A stretch of DNA of 64,000 bases from Carya illinoinensis. Lineage: Eukaryota; Streptophyta; Magnoliopsida; Fagales; Juglandaceae. The DNA is taken from positions 38,349,433 to 38,413,432 of the forward strand of contig NC_056766.1 in assembly GCF_018687715.1 (NCBI RefSeq), written 5' to 3'. Position numbers and translations under genes: made by a program. Position 1 is the first letter of the stretch; the number at the start of each line of letters is the position of its first letter. The notes beneath the pieces were generated by a model. It was given only the letters and a program-made list of their open reading frames with translations. It had not been told where the DNA came from and did no database searches. Of the stretch, positions 38,150 to 51,264 are shown piece after piece.

Positions 38150-38932
38150 CTCTTCGTGGTCTCTTTCTCCTTCTTCCAAATCAAAGGTGCTAAACCCTAA
38201 TCTCTCTCTATCTCTCTAGCGAAACACGCGCACACACCCACATGATATATATGAAATTAGATTATGTGCTGTTTGGTTACTGAGAAGGTGTAGGAAACGG
38301 CGGATGGAACCACCACTTAAATTCTCGACATAATCATCTTTGTGATACTGTTGGGAGCTAAATTTTAACTGGACTGAGCCTAAATCCAAGCCGTTATTGT
38401 CTATTTGAGCTGGGATCTTCGTGTTATAGAAATCTAGAAAAGTATGGAGTATAAATTTTAACATTTCCCCTTTCCTTTCTTCCCCCTCGACTTTCTTGGC
38501 AAAGAAACATTGTTAATATGCGGAACTTGAGATCATTTTGTAGGTGTGCTCTCTAGTAGCTTGCTTTACTTTGGTCGTCGATATGAGTTTGAATTGTTAT
38601 TTTTTGGGGATTATCGAACCGCGAACAAACCAGTGCAACGCGTTTGTTTCTGAATCTCTGGGTTTTATTCTCTGAATCCCCGGGGGGCCCAAAAGATCAT
38701 ATGATATTTCAAAATTTTGTTCTATTTCATTGTATTTTCTTGGTTTGATCACTAGTGAGAGTTTACATTGTGGTCTTCAAAGCTAGATGTGTTAAGATAG
38801 CGTGCAAACCTGTTTGTGTGGTTAAGGTGATCTTTTTTGCGCCATAGCATTACTAAGACTAGATATGAGTCATCCTCTATGTTTAAAGGGCCATATGGTT
38901 ACAATGAAATTGTTGATTTTGTAGGGTAAGAA
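38150..38932 (+). promoter_or_regulatory. Presumed 5' UTR and leader intron of the multi-Myb gene
   Basis: The CDS-containing exon is preceded by 'ttgattttgtag', a strong 3' splice site 10 bp before the start codon, so the 5' UTR must be spliced. Candidate donors are 'caaag|gtgcta' near 38187 and 'tgtag|gtgtgc' near 38542. The CT-rich stretch at 38145-38220 looks like a plant leader. The transcription start is not resolved. Confidence 0.5.
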
Positions 38933-41900
38933 ATGGGATCCCAAATTCCCTTGAACAGTGATCGTACAAGGACAAATTGGACACCAGCAATGGAACGCTA
39001 TTTTATTGATCTTTTGTTAGATCAGGTGCATAGGGGGAATAGGATGGGCCATACATTCAACAAACAAGCTTGGACTGATATGCTGACCATGTTCAATGCA
39101 TATTTTGGATCTCCATATGACGAAAAGGTCTTGAAAAGTCACTACACTAATTTGTGGACGCAATTCAATGATATAAAAATTCTTCTCGATCAGAATGGAT
39201 TTTCTTGGGATGATACTAAACAAATGGTGGTAGCCAGTCATCATGTTTGGGATTCCTACGTCAAGGTGCATTACTTTCTCTGGTCATTTTTGTTTTATAT
39301 TTTTTTAGCTCTACCTTTGGGGTGAAAGTTAATCAGCATAGTACAAATGCAGGCTCACCCAGAAGCGCAGTCCTACAGAAATAAAGCCTTGGTGAACTTC
39401 AATGATTTGTGCTTGATATATGCACACACAACAGCAGATGGAAGATACAGCCGGTCCAGTCATGATTTAGACTTTGATGATGACATGCAAGGATTGAATA
39501 TTGGTGTGTTTTTGTGTTCTGTCATGGATATGCAGAAATGTTGCATTTGTCATTGGCGTTGAAATGTATCCTATTGGTACCGTGCTTATGTTGAAGCAGC
39601 TTTGGTAGTGCTTAAAATTATGCCAAGATCTAATTATTTATTTTTTATTATTGTTAATTTAGAGAGTATGCAAGAAAAGGAGAAAAGACTCAAAAGCAAC
39701 ACACACCCCCCCCCCCCCCCCCCCCCCTCTCCCTCCTCCCTTCCTCCCCCTCTCTAAAATCCCCCAAATGAGTGTATACCCCAGATGGAAGGAACTCTAT
39801 ACTCACTATAATTTATAAACCAGGAGCAAAATTGCCTTCTACTCCATCTCTATAAATTCATTTTCAGCCAATCTTTGGGGCAGTAAACAGTGGCCTGGTT
39901 ACCACTAGAAAGATGAGGTAGAATGAGATGAAAGTGCTTGGCTTGTGAATACTTGATGTGACCACTCCTGATGGTTTATTTTTTCTTGAGTTTCTTGCTT
40001 TGTTGGGAAATAAACTCAGTAAGACTAAGATGATAATTCATGTTTTCTGCTAGCTCTATAGTAATGTGATTTTCAAGTAGCATCATCTCTTCTTAATGAA
40101 TAGAAACTACTACTTTTACTGATTACATAGTTATTGTAGGTGTTGGAGTGAATAGCCTTTTACCCGTGAGTAAAAAGCATTCGAAAAAAGATTGGACACT
40201 TGCCATGGACCGATATTTTGTCAAGCTTATGTTGCACCAACTTAAAAAAGGCCATAAGGTCCACAATACATTCAAAAACCAAGCATGGAAAGACATGCTC
40301 ACTTTGTTCAATGGGAAATATGGAACAAAATATGGTAAAAGTTTCTTAAAACACCGTTATAAGAAACTATTCAAGTACTATACTGAAATGAAGAGACTAC
40401 TTGAGGTAAAAGGGTTTTCGTGGGATGAAAAGCAACAAAAGATAGCAGCAGCTGATTATGCATGGGATACTTATATCAAGGTACACTGTTTTGACCATTT
40501 GGTTATTAGGATTCATGTTTTCAATTGTATTTTTCACTTACAATTGCCAATGTAGGCACACCCAGATGCAAGTCAATATAGGAAGAAGACCTTGCTAAAC
40601 TGTAGAGATTTGGAATTGATATTTGGAAATGCTGTTAGCAATGGACATTTTAGTCAATTTCAGCGAGGGAAAAATTTTGAAGGTGATCTTATACAACTCA
40701 AGACTGGTGTCATTTTAAATCAAAACGATAAAAAAAATGTTGGAGGACGTTTAGTATACAACCTGTATTCCTCATGCTGATGCTCTTAAATTCGTTAATA
40801 CTCATTTTCTTTTCCTATGAAAAAAAAGAATGCTGGGGTTCATCCTTATGTTTCCATTTGGGATTTTTTAGATCATTTTGATGGTAGGTATCAAACTTAA
40901 TAAAACTGTATTTTATCGTATACAGTTTTAATGAGACAGATGGGTATGCAGCATAATGGTTATATTTTCTCTTTAATGGAATTTGTATTTTTAAGGTTCC
41001 TGCTTTTTCATTACATAGCTGTAGGCATGACCAGTTCAGTAAGATGCATGAGATTATTAGTCTTGTTAATAATTTCTTTAAATTTTCTCTTAGGGATAGA
41101 GAATTATTGAGCTGCTGATATTGATATTGTTATGTGCCAGTGCCCAGGAGCAATGCAATTGTTGTGAAATTAGATTATTACTATTTGAATGACGGCAACT
41201 ATAACACTTGCTTCATATATTATCTATGTTTGAAACTCTCTAATGTTTTGTCGAGAGATTAGTCATCCCCATTAATCTGTCTTATCATTCCTGCAGGTGA
41301 AGAAAAGGAGGGCCATTCCTCTGCTGGTAGTGAATGCCAGAGAATGATTTGGACATCCCTAATGGACCGTTACCTCATTGAATTGTTACAAGACCAGGTG
41401 CTTAGTGGGAATAAAATTGGTCATGGATTTGTAGCTGAGGCTTGGATTGAAATGGTCAAATTGTTCAATGCAAAGTTTGGCACTCACTATGACAAAGATT
41501 CTCTGAAGAATAGATACAAACATTTAAGAAGGCAATATAATGACATAAAGGTTCTTCTTGAACAAGGTGGGTTTTCTTGGGATGAAACAAGAGAAATGGT
41601 AACGGCTGAGGATTACTTCTGGGATTCTTATACTAAGGTGAATTGCCACTTACCCATTCTTATATCTTTTGGGATGAGTTGTTTTACTATGTGCCTTATG
41701 TATGATATTTGCAGGTTCATCCTGATGCCCGGTCATATAAAAATACATCTGTCCCAAGCTATCACAAATTATGTGTCATATATGGTGAGGAAGTTTCTAA
41801 CGGGAGACACAGCGTTTCAGCATGCAATGCAGATCTTGACAGTGAAGATCCAGATTTGATAATTGGTATGTTTCTTTTTTCAGCAGTGCAGAACTTCCCA

Positions 41901-43568
41901 AATGTTATTCCTGATTGGAATTTTATCGTCTGCTTCTTATTTTTCCATTATGTTATTTCTAACTTATAATCAGTCTCCTCATACTCCCATTATGTTGTTC
42001 TTAACCAACAATATCTGTTTGCTTTCAAATTATAAAAAAAACCCATCTCCTTTCCGTTTCATTATCACCATATCTGCCGATTGCTATCCCAATTTTTATG
42101 TCCCAGAAACCTAATTCTTATCTATGTGTAAGGGTTTTTGAATCCTAGCATTTGACAAAAAGTCAAAAAGAGAACTATCAGTTGCATTATTGAATTTATT
42201 CTCTCTGAAATACATGTTTCTTTTTGTATTAACATACAAAATCTCTGGTTTGTAAAAGGAGAGGACATCCCATGTAATGCAAACAGTGAATTTTCAAGAA
42301 CACATTGGACACCTTCAATGGACCGATACCTCATTGACATTATGCTAGAGGAAGTACATAAGGGGAAGAAGATTGATTTCACTTTCAAGAATCAAGCATG
42401 TATAGATATGATTATGTTGTTCAAGGAAAGATTTGCCCTACACTATGACAAAGATTTCCTGAAGATTCATTATAGAAGTTTGGAGAAGCAGTACTATGAT
42501 ATGAAAAATCTTCTCGACCAAAGTGGGTTTTCATGGGATGAAACACGGCAAATGGTCACAGCTTATGGTGATGTTTGGGATGCTTATTTAAAGGTGCATT
42601 TTGTCAACTTATTTTAGTCTTATATGTCAGTTTCAATTATATGTGGATAACACTTTGTGTGTGTAGGAAAACCCAGATGCAAAATCATACAGAAACCAGC
42701 CAAAGCCAAATTACAATGATTTGTGCTTGATTTATGGAAATCCAGCTTCTGATAGAGGGTGTTACCAGTCAGGTCAAGATATTGGCTGTAATGGTGTTGG
42801 TGAGATTTTGTTTTGACAAGCGTAAAGCAACATGTGGCATATATATATTTTTTAATATTTGTCTTTGATACTTGGACTGTACTTGGTGAACAATTAGTAC
42901 TAGGCTTGTTCAATGTGTCTGAATGTACTGTTTTAATGAGTAGCCAGAGATTATTTTTTTTCCATATTTATATTGTTCAGAATTTTCTGAAGGTGCCAGG
43001 CTTAGCAATAGCCATCACTGGAGAACTGATTGGACGCCGCCAATGGACCGATATTTTATTGATCTTATGTTAGAGCAGGTATGCAATGGAAGTATTGTTG
43101 ATCATAAATTCAACAAGCTAGCCTGGAGCGATATGGTTTCAAAGTTTAGTGCAGAATTTGGGTATCAGTATGACAAAGATGTCCTGAAAAGTCGTTTTAT
43201 GAATTTGAGGAAGCGATTCAACGATATGAAAACTCTACTTGACCATAGCGGATTTGCTTGGGATGAAATGCAGCAGATGATAACTGCTGACGATGATCTA
43301 TGGCATGGTTATGTCAAGGTGATCTTTTTGTTTTCTTTTTTAATATGTCAAGATGATCCTAAGAATTCACATTACATAAAAACTCTATTCCCAGCAGCTT
43401 ACAGAGAGTTTCTGCAGGAGCATCCTGATGCCCGAACATATCGCAATAGAACTCTACCAAATTTCAATGATTTGTTTATGATTTACGGAAGTGAAAACAC
43501 TGGCAAAAGGAGTAATTACTCAAGTCACGCTATGGAAGCTGAGGACTGTATGCTGGGAGTAAATATTG

Positions 43569-43614
<46 letters not shown>

Positions 43615-44953
43615 TTTGCAATACTACCTATAGGTAGACAAGACTGGTACAATCTATTTAGGATCACCAGAGACTTTAAGGTACATGCATCAATACTGAA
43701 GGGCCATGTGAAAACTGAACGTGTGTAATTACGGGTGCCATAGTTGGTCTCAATTAGTGTTGTAATAAGTAATAGTTCTACTTTGCTGAGCATTGAAATC
43801 TATGGATTCCAAGTAATGTTTGAAACCTTTGTTCTTGTTGAACAGTGTTAAACTACATAATTACTTCATTTTTTCTTTGGTACCATATGCATGTAGAATA
43901 AATTCTCTCACCTAATGTTAGTTTTTTTAATTTGTAGGTGAAGAGGATGACCAATCTCCTGCTAATAGTGATCCTCTAGGGATAAACTGGACAAGGCAAA
44001 TGGACCGTTATTTTATTGACCTCATGTTAGAGCAGCTGCACAGAGGAAATAAGATTTATGGGACGTACAACGAGCAAGCTTGGACCTGGATGATTGCTTC
44101 ATTCAATCAAAAGTTTGGACTTATTTGTGACAAGGATGTACTAGAAGATCGCTATTTGAGTTTGATGAAAGAGTATACAGATGTCTTGAATCTCCTCAAT
44201 CATAATGGCTTTGCTTGGGATGAAATAGACCAAACAGTGATAGCTGATGATGATGTTTGGATGGCGTATATCAAGGTAACATTCTTTCTTATTCCTAACA
44301 TGTTGCTATGGTATATGGTACACACATGCATGCACACATGCCTTTTACTGTAGTGCTGAACATAGTCGTACTGATTGCAGAGCAGTGAATGGATAACTTG
44401 AGTAGGTAGCTTTCTCTTAAATGATTTTTTGCAGGAGCATCCTGATGCAATTGCATACCGAGATAGGATCTTAGATGGTTATAGTGATTTGGGCTTGATT
44501 CATGGAAATGACAGTTGGAATGGTAGAACAAGTAGTTTGGACATAAAATTCGAAACCGACAATAATGCCTTGGGGATGGGGGTCAATGATGTGGGAGACA
44601 TGCAATCTCCATCTGGGGACTTTGAAATGTCTCGGAAGCGAAAAAAGAGAAAATCCGCAAGTTCATCAACCTCAGCAGGCATTCAAAAAGTTCAGAGAAC
44701 ACTCGGGGAGGAGATACAAGAAGCAGCTGAGGAGAAGTCATGTCTAGTCAAAACTCACGGGGGTATTGAAGAGGACAAAGACTACAGCTCAATAGAATGT
44801 ATTGTTGCAGCACTTCAAACTGTTCCAGACATGGATGACGAGCTCTTCTTGGAGGCTTGTGAACTTTTGGAAGATGAGAGAAAGGCCAAGATGTTTGTGG
44901 CCATGGATGTCACTGCACGGAGGAAGTGGTTACTGAAGAAACTTCGACGGTAG
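38933..44953 (+). CDS. Multi-module Myb/SANT-like DNA-binding protein (12 exons, six modules)
   Basis: Join 38933-39265, 39353-39503, 40140-40480, 40556-40706, 41297-41637, 41715-41865, 42259-42593, 42667-42799, 42981-43318, 43418-43568, 43938-44275, 44435-44953. All introns are GT-AG and the frame stays open: 1,093 residues. It is six repeats of a two-exon cassette. The first exon of each encodes a Myb/SANT-like domain ('[11 protein letters not shown]', 'YDKDVLK', 'GFSWDE', 'WDSYVK'); the second encodes a tail with 'HPDAxxYRN' and '[10 protein letters not shown]'. Intron phases alternate 0, 1 throughout. The C-terminus has a basic nuclear signal 'RKRKKRK' and an acidic, leucine-rich segment ending '[11 protein letters not shown]'. 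Family: plant Myb_DNA-bind_3 proteins such as At2g24960 and LIMYB-like proteins, probably nuclear DNA- or chromatin-binding; the exact role is unknown. Module boundaries are near residues 162, 327, 490, 646, 809 and 970. Confidence 0.9.
39706..39727 (+). repeat. C22 homopolymer in intron 2 of the multi-Myb gene
   Basis: Twenty-two consecutive C preceded by 'acacac' and followed by a CT-rich tail. It lies in the second intron, well away from the splice sites. Confidence 0.85.
43569..43614 (+). repeat. (CT)n(CA)n microsatellite starting at a splice donor
   Basis: The intron after exon 10 begins directly with 'gtctctctct' and runs through CT repeats into CA repeats. The donor is therefore G|GTCTCT, lacking the usual A-A-G at +3 to +5. 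Repeat length is likely variable between individuals. Confidence 0.85.
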
Positions 44954-46062
44954 GATCTATATAGCTGGTGTAAATAACTTCCATTTTTTCTGTATGTGAT
45001 TTCCTCGCTGAAATTGCAATTATTTTCTAAATGCCCGGGTGTTTTTGGGTATATTGCTAGATGCAGTATTAGGGTGTGCAATCTCTACACATTCCTTTTG
45101 AAAAGGATGATGTTTATTATTAAAAAAATAATTTTTTCATGTAAGTATTTACTCATTTTTTTCAAAAGGAGTGCGAGACTTGTACATTTTAGAATCATTT
45201 CTTTTGATTGGAAAGAAATCAGCTTGTTTGATGATTATGGCTGAAAACGAGCACAGATCGACCTTCTTCTTGATGTGGGTGTTTCCGATCAGATTGCACC
45301 ATGGTATTCTTGCTATCAGGCACCGATCATTACGTCTCCCGGCATGGTCACTTTGGACTTAACAACTTAAAAAATAAACTCTCAAAATCACTTGTTTTAA
45401 TCAAAGTTTGTACCATAATACATATACAAATTCCATTTTTTCCAAATAAAAATTGAAATTCAGATTTGGAACACCAACGACAATGAAGATGATGCAAAGA
45501 GGAGAGAATCAGAGAGGAGGATGGCCCAAGACGTGAGAGACTTTGAGCGCTGTTGACATCTACCAGTGTATTTGTTTTGAAATTTTAGTAGCACAGATGC
45601 ATATTTATTAGAAAATTGTAGTTAATAAAAAGAGAAATGAAACAATAACTCATCAGATAATATATAATATCTTTTCCAAAGATGTTGAGGATTAGGTTTT
45701 TGTTTTTTAAATAAATCTTTATTATATTTAGTATATTATTATTTTTAAAAATTGAAAAAAAATACCCTCACGAATTTGGGTCCAAGCATATTACTACATC
45801 AATTGATTAGAAAAAATCCATTTAATTAGTTTAATAAAAATAATAATTAATAATTAAAATAAATATATTGTATTTATTATTTCATTTTAACTTTGCAATT
45901 ATTTTTTAATTCTAACATTCAAATGGATTTTAAGAATTAATGATATCTAATATCCATTAGTGTAAAAAAAAAAAAAAAATCTAATATTTATTACATAGAC
46001 CTCATAAAAATTCCATCTTTCCCCAACAACCAGACGATATACAGCTCCAAATGGGATTCCCT
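44954..46062. other. Intergenic region between the multi-Myb gene and the BAP31-like gene
   Basis: These genes converge. It contains a MITE-like inverted repeat at about 45070-45195 ('cacattccttttgaaaagga' and 'tcaaaaggagtgcgagac') and AT-rich sequence with an A16 run near 45967. No gene is seen; the 3' UTRs of both genes should lie at its edges. Confidence 0.7.
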
Positions 46063-46458
46063 TTACTTGTAATCCTTCAACTTCTGGACTCTATACTTCA
46101 ACTCCTCGACCCGACCAACGAGATTCGTCACCGAGTACAAAACCCAGTAGAACAACAACGCCGAAGCAATCAAGGTCCCATTCCTCTGGCTCTTCATGAT
46201 GGATTTTTGGTGCCGAAGAGACTCCGAAGGAGTGCAGGCGCCGGGAGAATTGCACGTAGGTCTCGTCTCGTACTTCCAGTAGATATCCAAGAGCAAGAAC
46301 ATGCAGAACGGGACAATCGAGAGGAAAGGTCTGAGAAGGGCTTTGGTGACGGAGAGAAGACCCTTGCGAAGAGGGTCGAGTCCTGGGAGGGTCAACAGGA
46401 GAAGCATTACGGCCTCTGCGGCTGCCGCGTAGCCAAGCACAACCCATTCTAGAGCCAT
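46063..46458 (-). CDS. BAP29/BAP31-family ER transmembrane protein
   Basis: A single-exon ORF of 131 residues, full length for the short plant form of B-cell receptor-associated protein 31-like proteins. Three hydrophobic helices (about 3-24, 42-60, 94-114) and the family motifs 'VPFCMFLLLDIYWKYETRP' and 'LRHQKSIMKSQRN' are clear; the C-terminus is charged and coiled-coil-like. Family members sit in the ER membrane and are implicated in export and quality control of membrane proteins. The start is the conserved 'MALEWVVLGYAAAAEA'. The upstream 300 bp on the coding strand has no other AUG in frame. No sign of decay. It is convergent with the multi-Myb gene, about 1.1 kb away. Confidence 0.94.
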   Translation of the reverse strand: MALEWVVLGYAAAAEAVMLLLLTLPGLDPLRKGLLSVTKALLRPFLSIVPFCMFLLLDIYWKYETRPTCNSPGACTPSESLRHQKSIMKSQRNGTLIASALLFYWVLYSVTNLVGRVEELKYRVQKLKDYK

Positions 46459-46719
46459 TTTTTGGGTGTTTAGGGGATCAGAAAAATACGGGAAACAATA
46501 AAAAAAACTGATTGTAGGGGGATTTTCCCAGGAAACGAAGCTTTATGGATGGGATTTGTGTGTTGAGGTAGAGGGCTTGCATTAATAAGAGGTAGTTGGA
46601 TGTTGTGACGTAGACGTGGGAGAAAAGACGGACCAATTAATTGGAATTTCAAAAACTTGGTCCTGTCGACTTTTCTTTTCCTTGGCAGTGAAGCAAAGGA
46701 AAAGGAAGGGGACATTTTT

Positions 46720-48525
46720 ATAAATTTAGTTACTTATTTTTCAATAATATCAAATATTAAATTTTTTAAATCTATCGTTATTATATTAAAATATTAGTTG
46801 TTAAAATGAAGAGCCTTTTGGGATTAGATTATTTATTAATTATTCAAATAAAACACAAGGAAGGTATCAGCCTATCAGGCATCTTGGTGCTTCAGAGATC
46901 GGGTTTTTATAAGCTAAGCAAAAGCATTGCTTTAGCAAGATTGCCCTACTTCTGTGCAAGCATAAACAAGCGAAACTAAAGTAACAAAGTGTAGTATATC
47001 AATAAATAAAACACCACACACAAAAATGAGGATTTTCAACAATGAATTATCCCAACGGCAGTATGTAGATAAATTGAAAAAAAAAAAAAAACTTTAAGTT
47101 GCATGGTGCTTACATAAACACAATCATCAACTTTAGAGCCCCAAAATAGAGAACATAAATGGGCATGCCAAAGTACTTCACATGTATATTATAGGAGAGA
47201 GATGCCAACCCAAAATTACACTTACCCACACAAATTCCACATGTGATCGATGTAGTTCCAAAATAGAGATTTGAGTCAAATAAAATGACCAAAAAACACA
47301 CAAAAGGTCTAAAACCGATGGAATTAATGTAAAATCAAATCTCGTGTCCAATAATACGTTTCATCAAATACAGAGAATGCCCAATATGAAACCAAACACC
47401 CAAAAGGTGAATATTTGCCACCAAGATCGATATTCCACAAAAAACCATCAATACCATGAGAAAAGTTGAAATTTTTTTATAAATGAAGACTGAAAGAGAG
47501 GATTTTTTAGAGAAAGGGGGAAAAGGGTTGAAAGAGAGCCGAAGGTAGAAATATAGAGAGGGGTTACTAGAAGGTGTTCGATGGCGATGGTGGGCAATGA
47601 TGGGATTCTTGGACTGTGGATGTGGCTGCTGATGGCTACTCTAGATTGTATGGGAGACGTCGAAGAGTTTGGTATCTTTTTGGTTTCTTTTTATGGAGTT
47701 TTCGTGCGCTTTGGCTCATGATGAACACAAGTGGAAAGGAATATTTTATGGTCAAAATATGATTTGGCTAATAACTTGCGTTGGCCATATTTGGCCAGTG
47801 AGTTTGGTATTAGTTAAAATTACTGTATATTTGTTGAGTTTGACTTAGATATAATTTATGCAACTTAATTAAATTTTACTTATTTTTTAAAAACTTCATA
47901 CATCAAATTTTCTATCATTTCTTTATTTTATTAAAATAATATTTATCTATTCTTTCTTTATTACTTTTTTTTCTCACTTCCATTTTTAAACTTAACTACT
48001 CAATATTTTATCTTATGTTTTGAAATATTACTCTAGTGAATATTTTAAACAAAAATTTAAATTATTTTTTTGTGGATATGATAATATTTTTAAAATTAAT
48101 TTTTTTATATTTTCTTAATTAATTAAATTATTTTTAAAATTATAATAAATATGAGTATGAGAGAAAGTGTAGATGATTGAAAAAATATTTATTTTGTATA
48201 TTAAAATAAAATATTAATAAAAAATGATTTAGGAGATGAACAATGAATCTTCATCCCCTAAACCTTTTTCCTAAAATAGAAATCTGAATGTATGAGATAT
48301 TTTAATCAAAACCTTATAATAAATCTCAAATTAGAGAAATTTGGTGCTTTGAAACACCAAATGTGAATGCTCTAAGAACATTGAAATGCCACTACCTAAT
48401 TAAATTTTAGCTAACTTGAATAAAAGTGGTTTGTATGCATCGGAGTAATAAAAAGTTTAATAACTTCACTTCTAAGCTACAGTAAATTCATTTCTTTATC
48501 CAAATTTAACCAACTAATAATATTA
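46720..48525. other. AT-rich intergenic region, probable transposon debris
   Basis: No gene recognised. About 47460-47700 has a moderately GC-rich stretch with CT-rich leader character on the minus strand. The end near 48330-48382 ('ttggtgctttgaaacaccaa', 'gtgaatgctctaag') looks like a MITE terminus, but no partner or target duplication was identified. Confidence 0.55.
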
Positions 48526-48834
48526 GGATTGTACAAATAAGCCGTGCGGCCGACCCGACCCGACCCGAACTATCGAACCGAACCGACCCAAAATATCGAC
48601 TCGTTTGGGTGTGGAATCGGTAACGGGTTATCCCGTTACCGTTTTCATTGCTTATCGGGTACTACCCGATACCCGTAAATCTGAGACCCACAAATCAGAA
48701 ACCACAACAGAACCAGAGGCTCTCTCTCACGACAAATGCTTCCTCCAAGTTTCAGTACCTGATTCATCATTCTCAAATCTCAAATCTTCTCTCCATTTCT
48801 TATCCACCTGATTTTCGAGATCATTTAAAGGTAT

Positions 48835-48926
<92 letters not shown>

Positions 48927-49716
48927 TTGTTATTGTGATTTTCTTGGATGGTTGAAGTATGGGTATCTTGGGTCAAGATGGGATTTGGGTTTCATGGGAA
49001 GTATGGGTTCCATTCGATTTTATATATAGTATGGGATTTGGGTTCCAGTCATTGGTTTCGTTTTCACTTTTCCTGTTTTATTTTCTACTCTTTGCCATGT
49101 TAATCGTAGTTTTGATTTTGCTTTTCGATTCTTGATTTTAGCCGATCGTTTTCAGGGTTTATTTGTCTTCTCTTCATTTTTTTGGATTTTCTGGGACATA
49201 AATTCAGTTTGTTAGATTCAGTACAGCATGAGTTATGCTTAAGTTATTATTTATTGAGTTTCATTTGTCTGGGTTCCCTTTGGCTGATGCTAGCTAAGAA
49301 AATGAAGAAAAGCATGAGAAATGAGAATATAACTAGCGAGATGAAATTGTTGCGAACATATATATTCTCCTTGCTAGATCTTTTATACTAGCTAGAGTCC
49401 GGAAATGGAAAATCTCAGTGAGAAATATAAAACAGAGTGCTCGTAGATTTTTCTATCTAAAGATTTTAGTAAAGTTTTTGGCAGTTAATCAAGTTTGTCG
49501 TCTCTGATTCTTTGGCAGCGTGATGGGTACTCTAGTTTTGGTTGCTTTTAGAGTCATTACAGTCATTAGCAGTAGAGAATCGGTATAAGGGGTCGGAACT
49601 TAATTCCGAATTTGCTGTCGAGTCGGTATCGGGCATCGGTTGAACGGAATGTACTTGTTATCGGGTCGGGTCGGAATACCTTGCTAACGGGTCGGGTCGG
49701 GTCGATGAACAGTCCT
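48526..49716. mobile_element. hAT-like non-autonomous element with (CT)n core
   Basis: Ends with cytosine- and guanine-rich 'cccgacccgacccg' and 'cgggtcgggtcgggtcg' blocks just inside 'aggattgtacaaa' and, reverse-complemented, 'aggactgttcatcg'. A candidate target duplication 'aactaata' is present on both sides, but with a few unassigned bases at the left end. The inside holds sequence resembling a 5' UTR and an intron, plus a long CT microsatellite; it may be captured gene sequence. No coding capacity. Confidence 0.62.
48836..48922 (+). repeat. (CT)n microsatellite, about 43 units
   Basis: An uninterrupted CT dinucleotide run of about 86 bp inside the hAT-like element, right after 'aaaggtatta'. 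It creates a poly Ser-Leu ORF that is not a gene. Confidence 0.95.
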
Positions 49717-51264
49717 AACTAATATTCATCACCAAAAACAATATTTTACTCTTAACTATATTCCCAACGTTCTTCTCCTTCCCTTGTTTTTCGGTTTCCA
49801 TTTTCATTTCATTTTTCACTCTCCTTCTCTTCCTTTCCTCTCACGCCGAGAGAGTACTTGCACCATCTCATGTCTCCCTCCCATTTTCGTCTTCCCTCTT
49901 CCCTCACCAAACACTCCCTCCCTCCCCTTCTCTGTGGTTTTTTTTTCTTTCCATTTTTGTTCCAACTTATTTTCGGTCGAGGAAGTAAGAATACTCAACT
50001 TATACAGTCTTCAACCATTTGTAGAGAAAATTGACTCAGATGAAGCTTTAGCAAGAACCAGAGCAAGGCTGGCCAAAACAACAGAATTAGTAACAAGAAT
50101 TTGGAACACAACAAGGAATGGCTGCTAGTAGGGTCTATTAGGTGTGGTGCGGAGTTGACAAATGCCGACCCACAATCGGTTCATTCATCTTTTAGGTTTA
50201 GTTTTTGCTCCCAGGTTGAACTCAATACCTAGAACATGAATTCGTCGACTGCTACTACCGTTTTGATGGTGAATGTGGATAGTAGAATGACGGAGTCTCA
50301 AGCAAGAGAGCTCAAGTGGCGCAAAATCGAGTCATTGGAGAGGAGCATTTCCCCAGTGGCCAATACTCTGATCAGATTCAGCTATGGTGAAATTGTTTCA
50401 GCTACTCACAATTTCTCGAAAGGTACTGTAATGGCCAGTTTCGTTTGTTTGAATCAAATTTTGTTTCTTTCTATATGATTGTAAGTGATTTTGTTGTACT
50501 GGTAGGCAGAGTTTTGGGAAGAGGAGGTTTGAGCTGTCTTTAGGGCGAGAGTTGGGCCATTCAGAACGGCTATGGCGATTAGGCCAAGTTTGGATACTGG
50601 GATGCATCTCATCCGGATAGGGTTGTAGATGAACCTGCCTGTTCGATAGCCCGCTCGGTACTCGCTCGGTTAAACTCGAATCGCACTAGACTCATGAAAA
50701 AAAAAAACTCGTTCGTGAAAGCAGATACCTTCTCGATTTGTAAATGACACATACCCGACAAAACTCGACTCGGCTCGGTTAAGGCTCGTTTATGCTCGAG
50801 TCGACTCGTTAGTTCGACTCGATTAAAACTCATTTATATATTAATAAATATATACATACACCTATGCATGTATATATATATTAGCTAATAATATAAGCAT
50901 AGTAGGGCTGTGCAAAATAAACCGGTAGCTCGTCCGTATGTAAGACCCGATCTGCCCAACCCGAATAAAGTCGAGTTCAACTGAACTACAGGTTCGACAT
51001 CTTCCAACCCAATATTTATCGGTTGAAAGTGTAACCACCATAACTGAGTTGAGAGAATGAGGACAGCAAAAAGGCGAAAGACTAGATCGTCAAGACGGGG
51101 TGAGAGTGTGGGTGTGGGTCGACTTAGTTGTGCAAAAAAGCATTCTAATTTGATCTGATCTGCGGCTTGTCGAATCGTCTGGACCACGGTGGAGTAGCAG
51201 TGGCCCTGCAACTCGGTCCACTATCCCTCCTGCTCTCTCTCTCTCTCTCTCTTGCGGTTACAGG

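Noticed and set aside
46051..46452. 133- and 118-codon ORFs overlapping the BAP31-like gene
   Set aside because: Other-frame shadows; the minus-strand frame at 46063-46458 matches a conserved family end to end.
48648..48938. 96-codon ORF with a long Ser-Leu run
   Set aside because: It is the (CT)n microsatellite translated.
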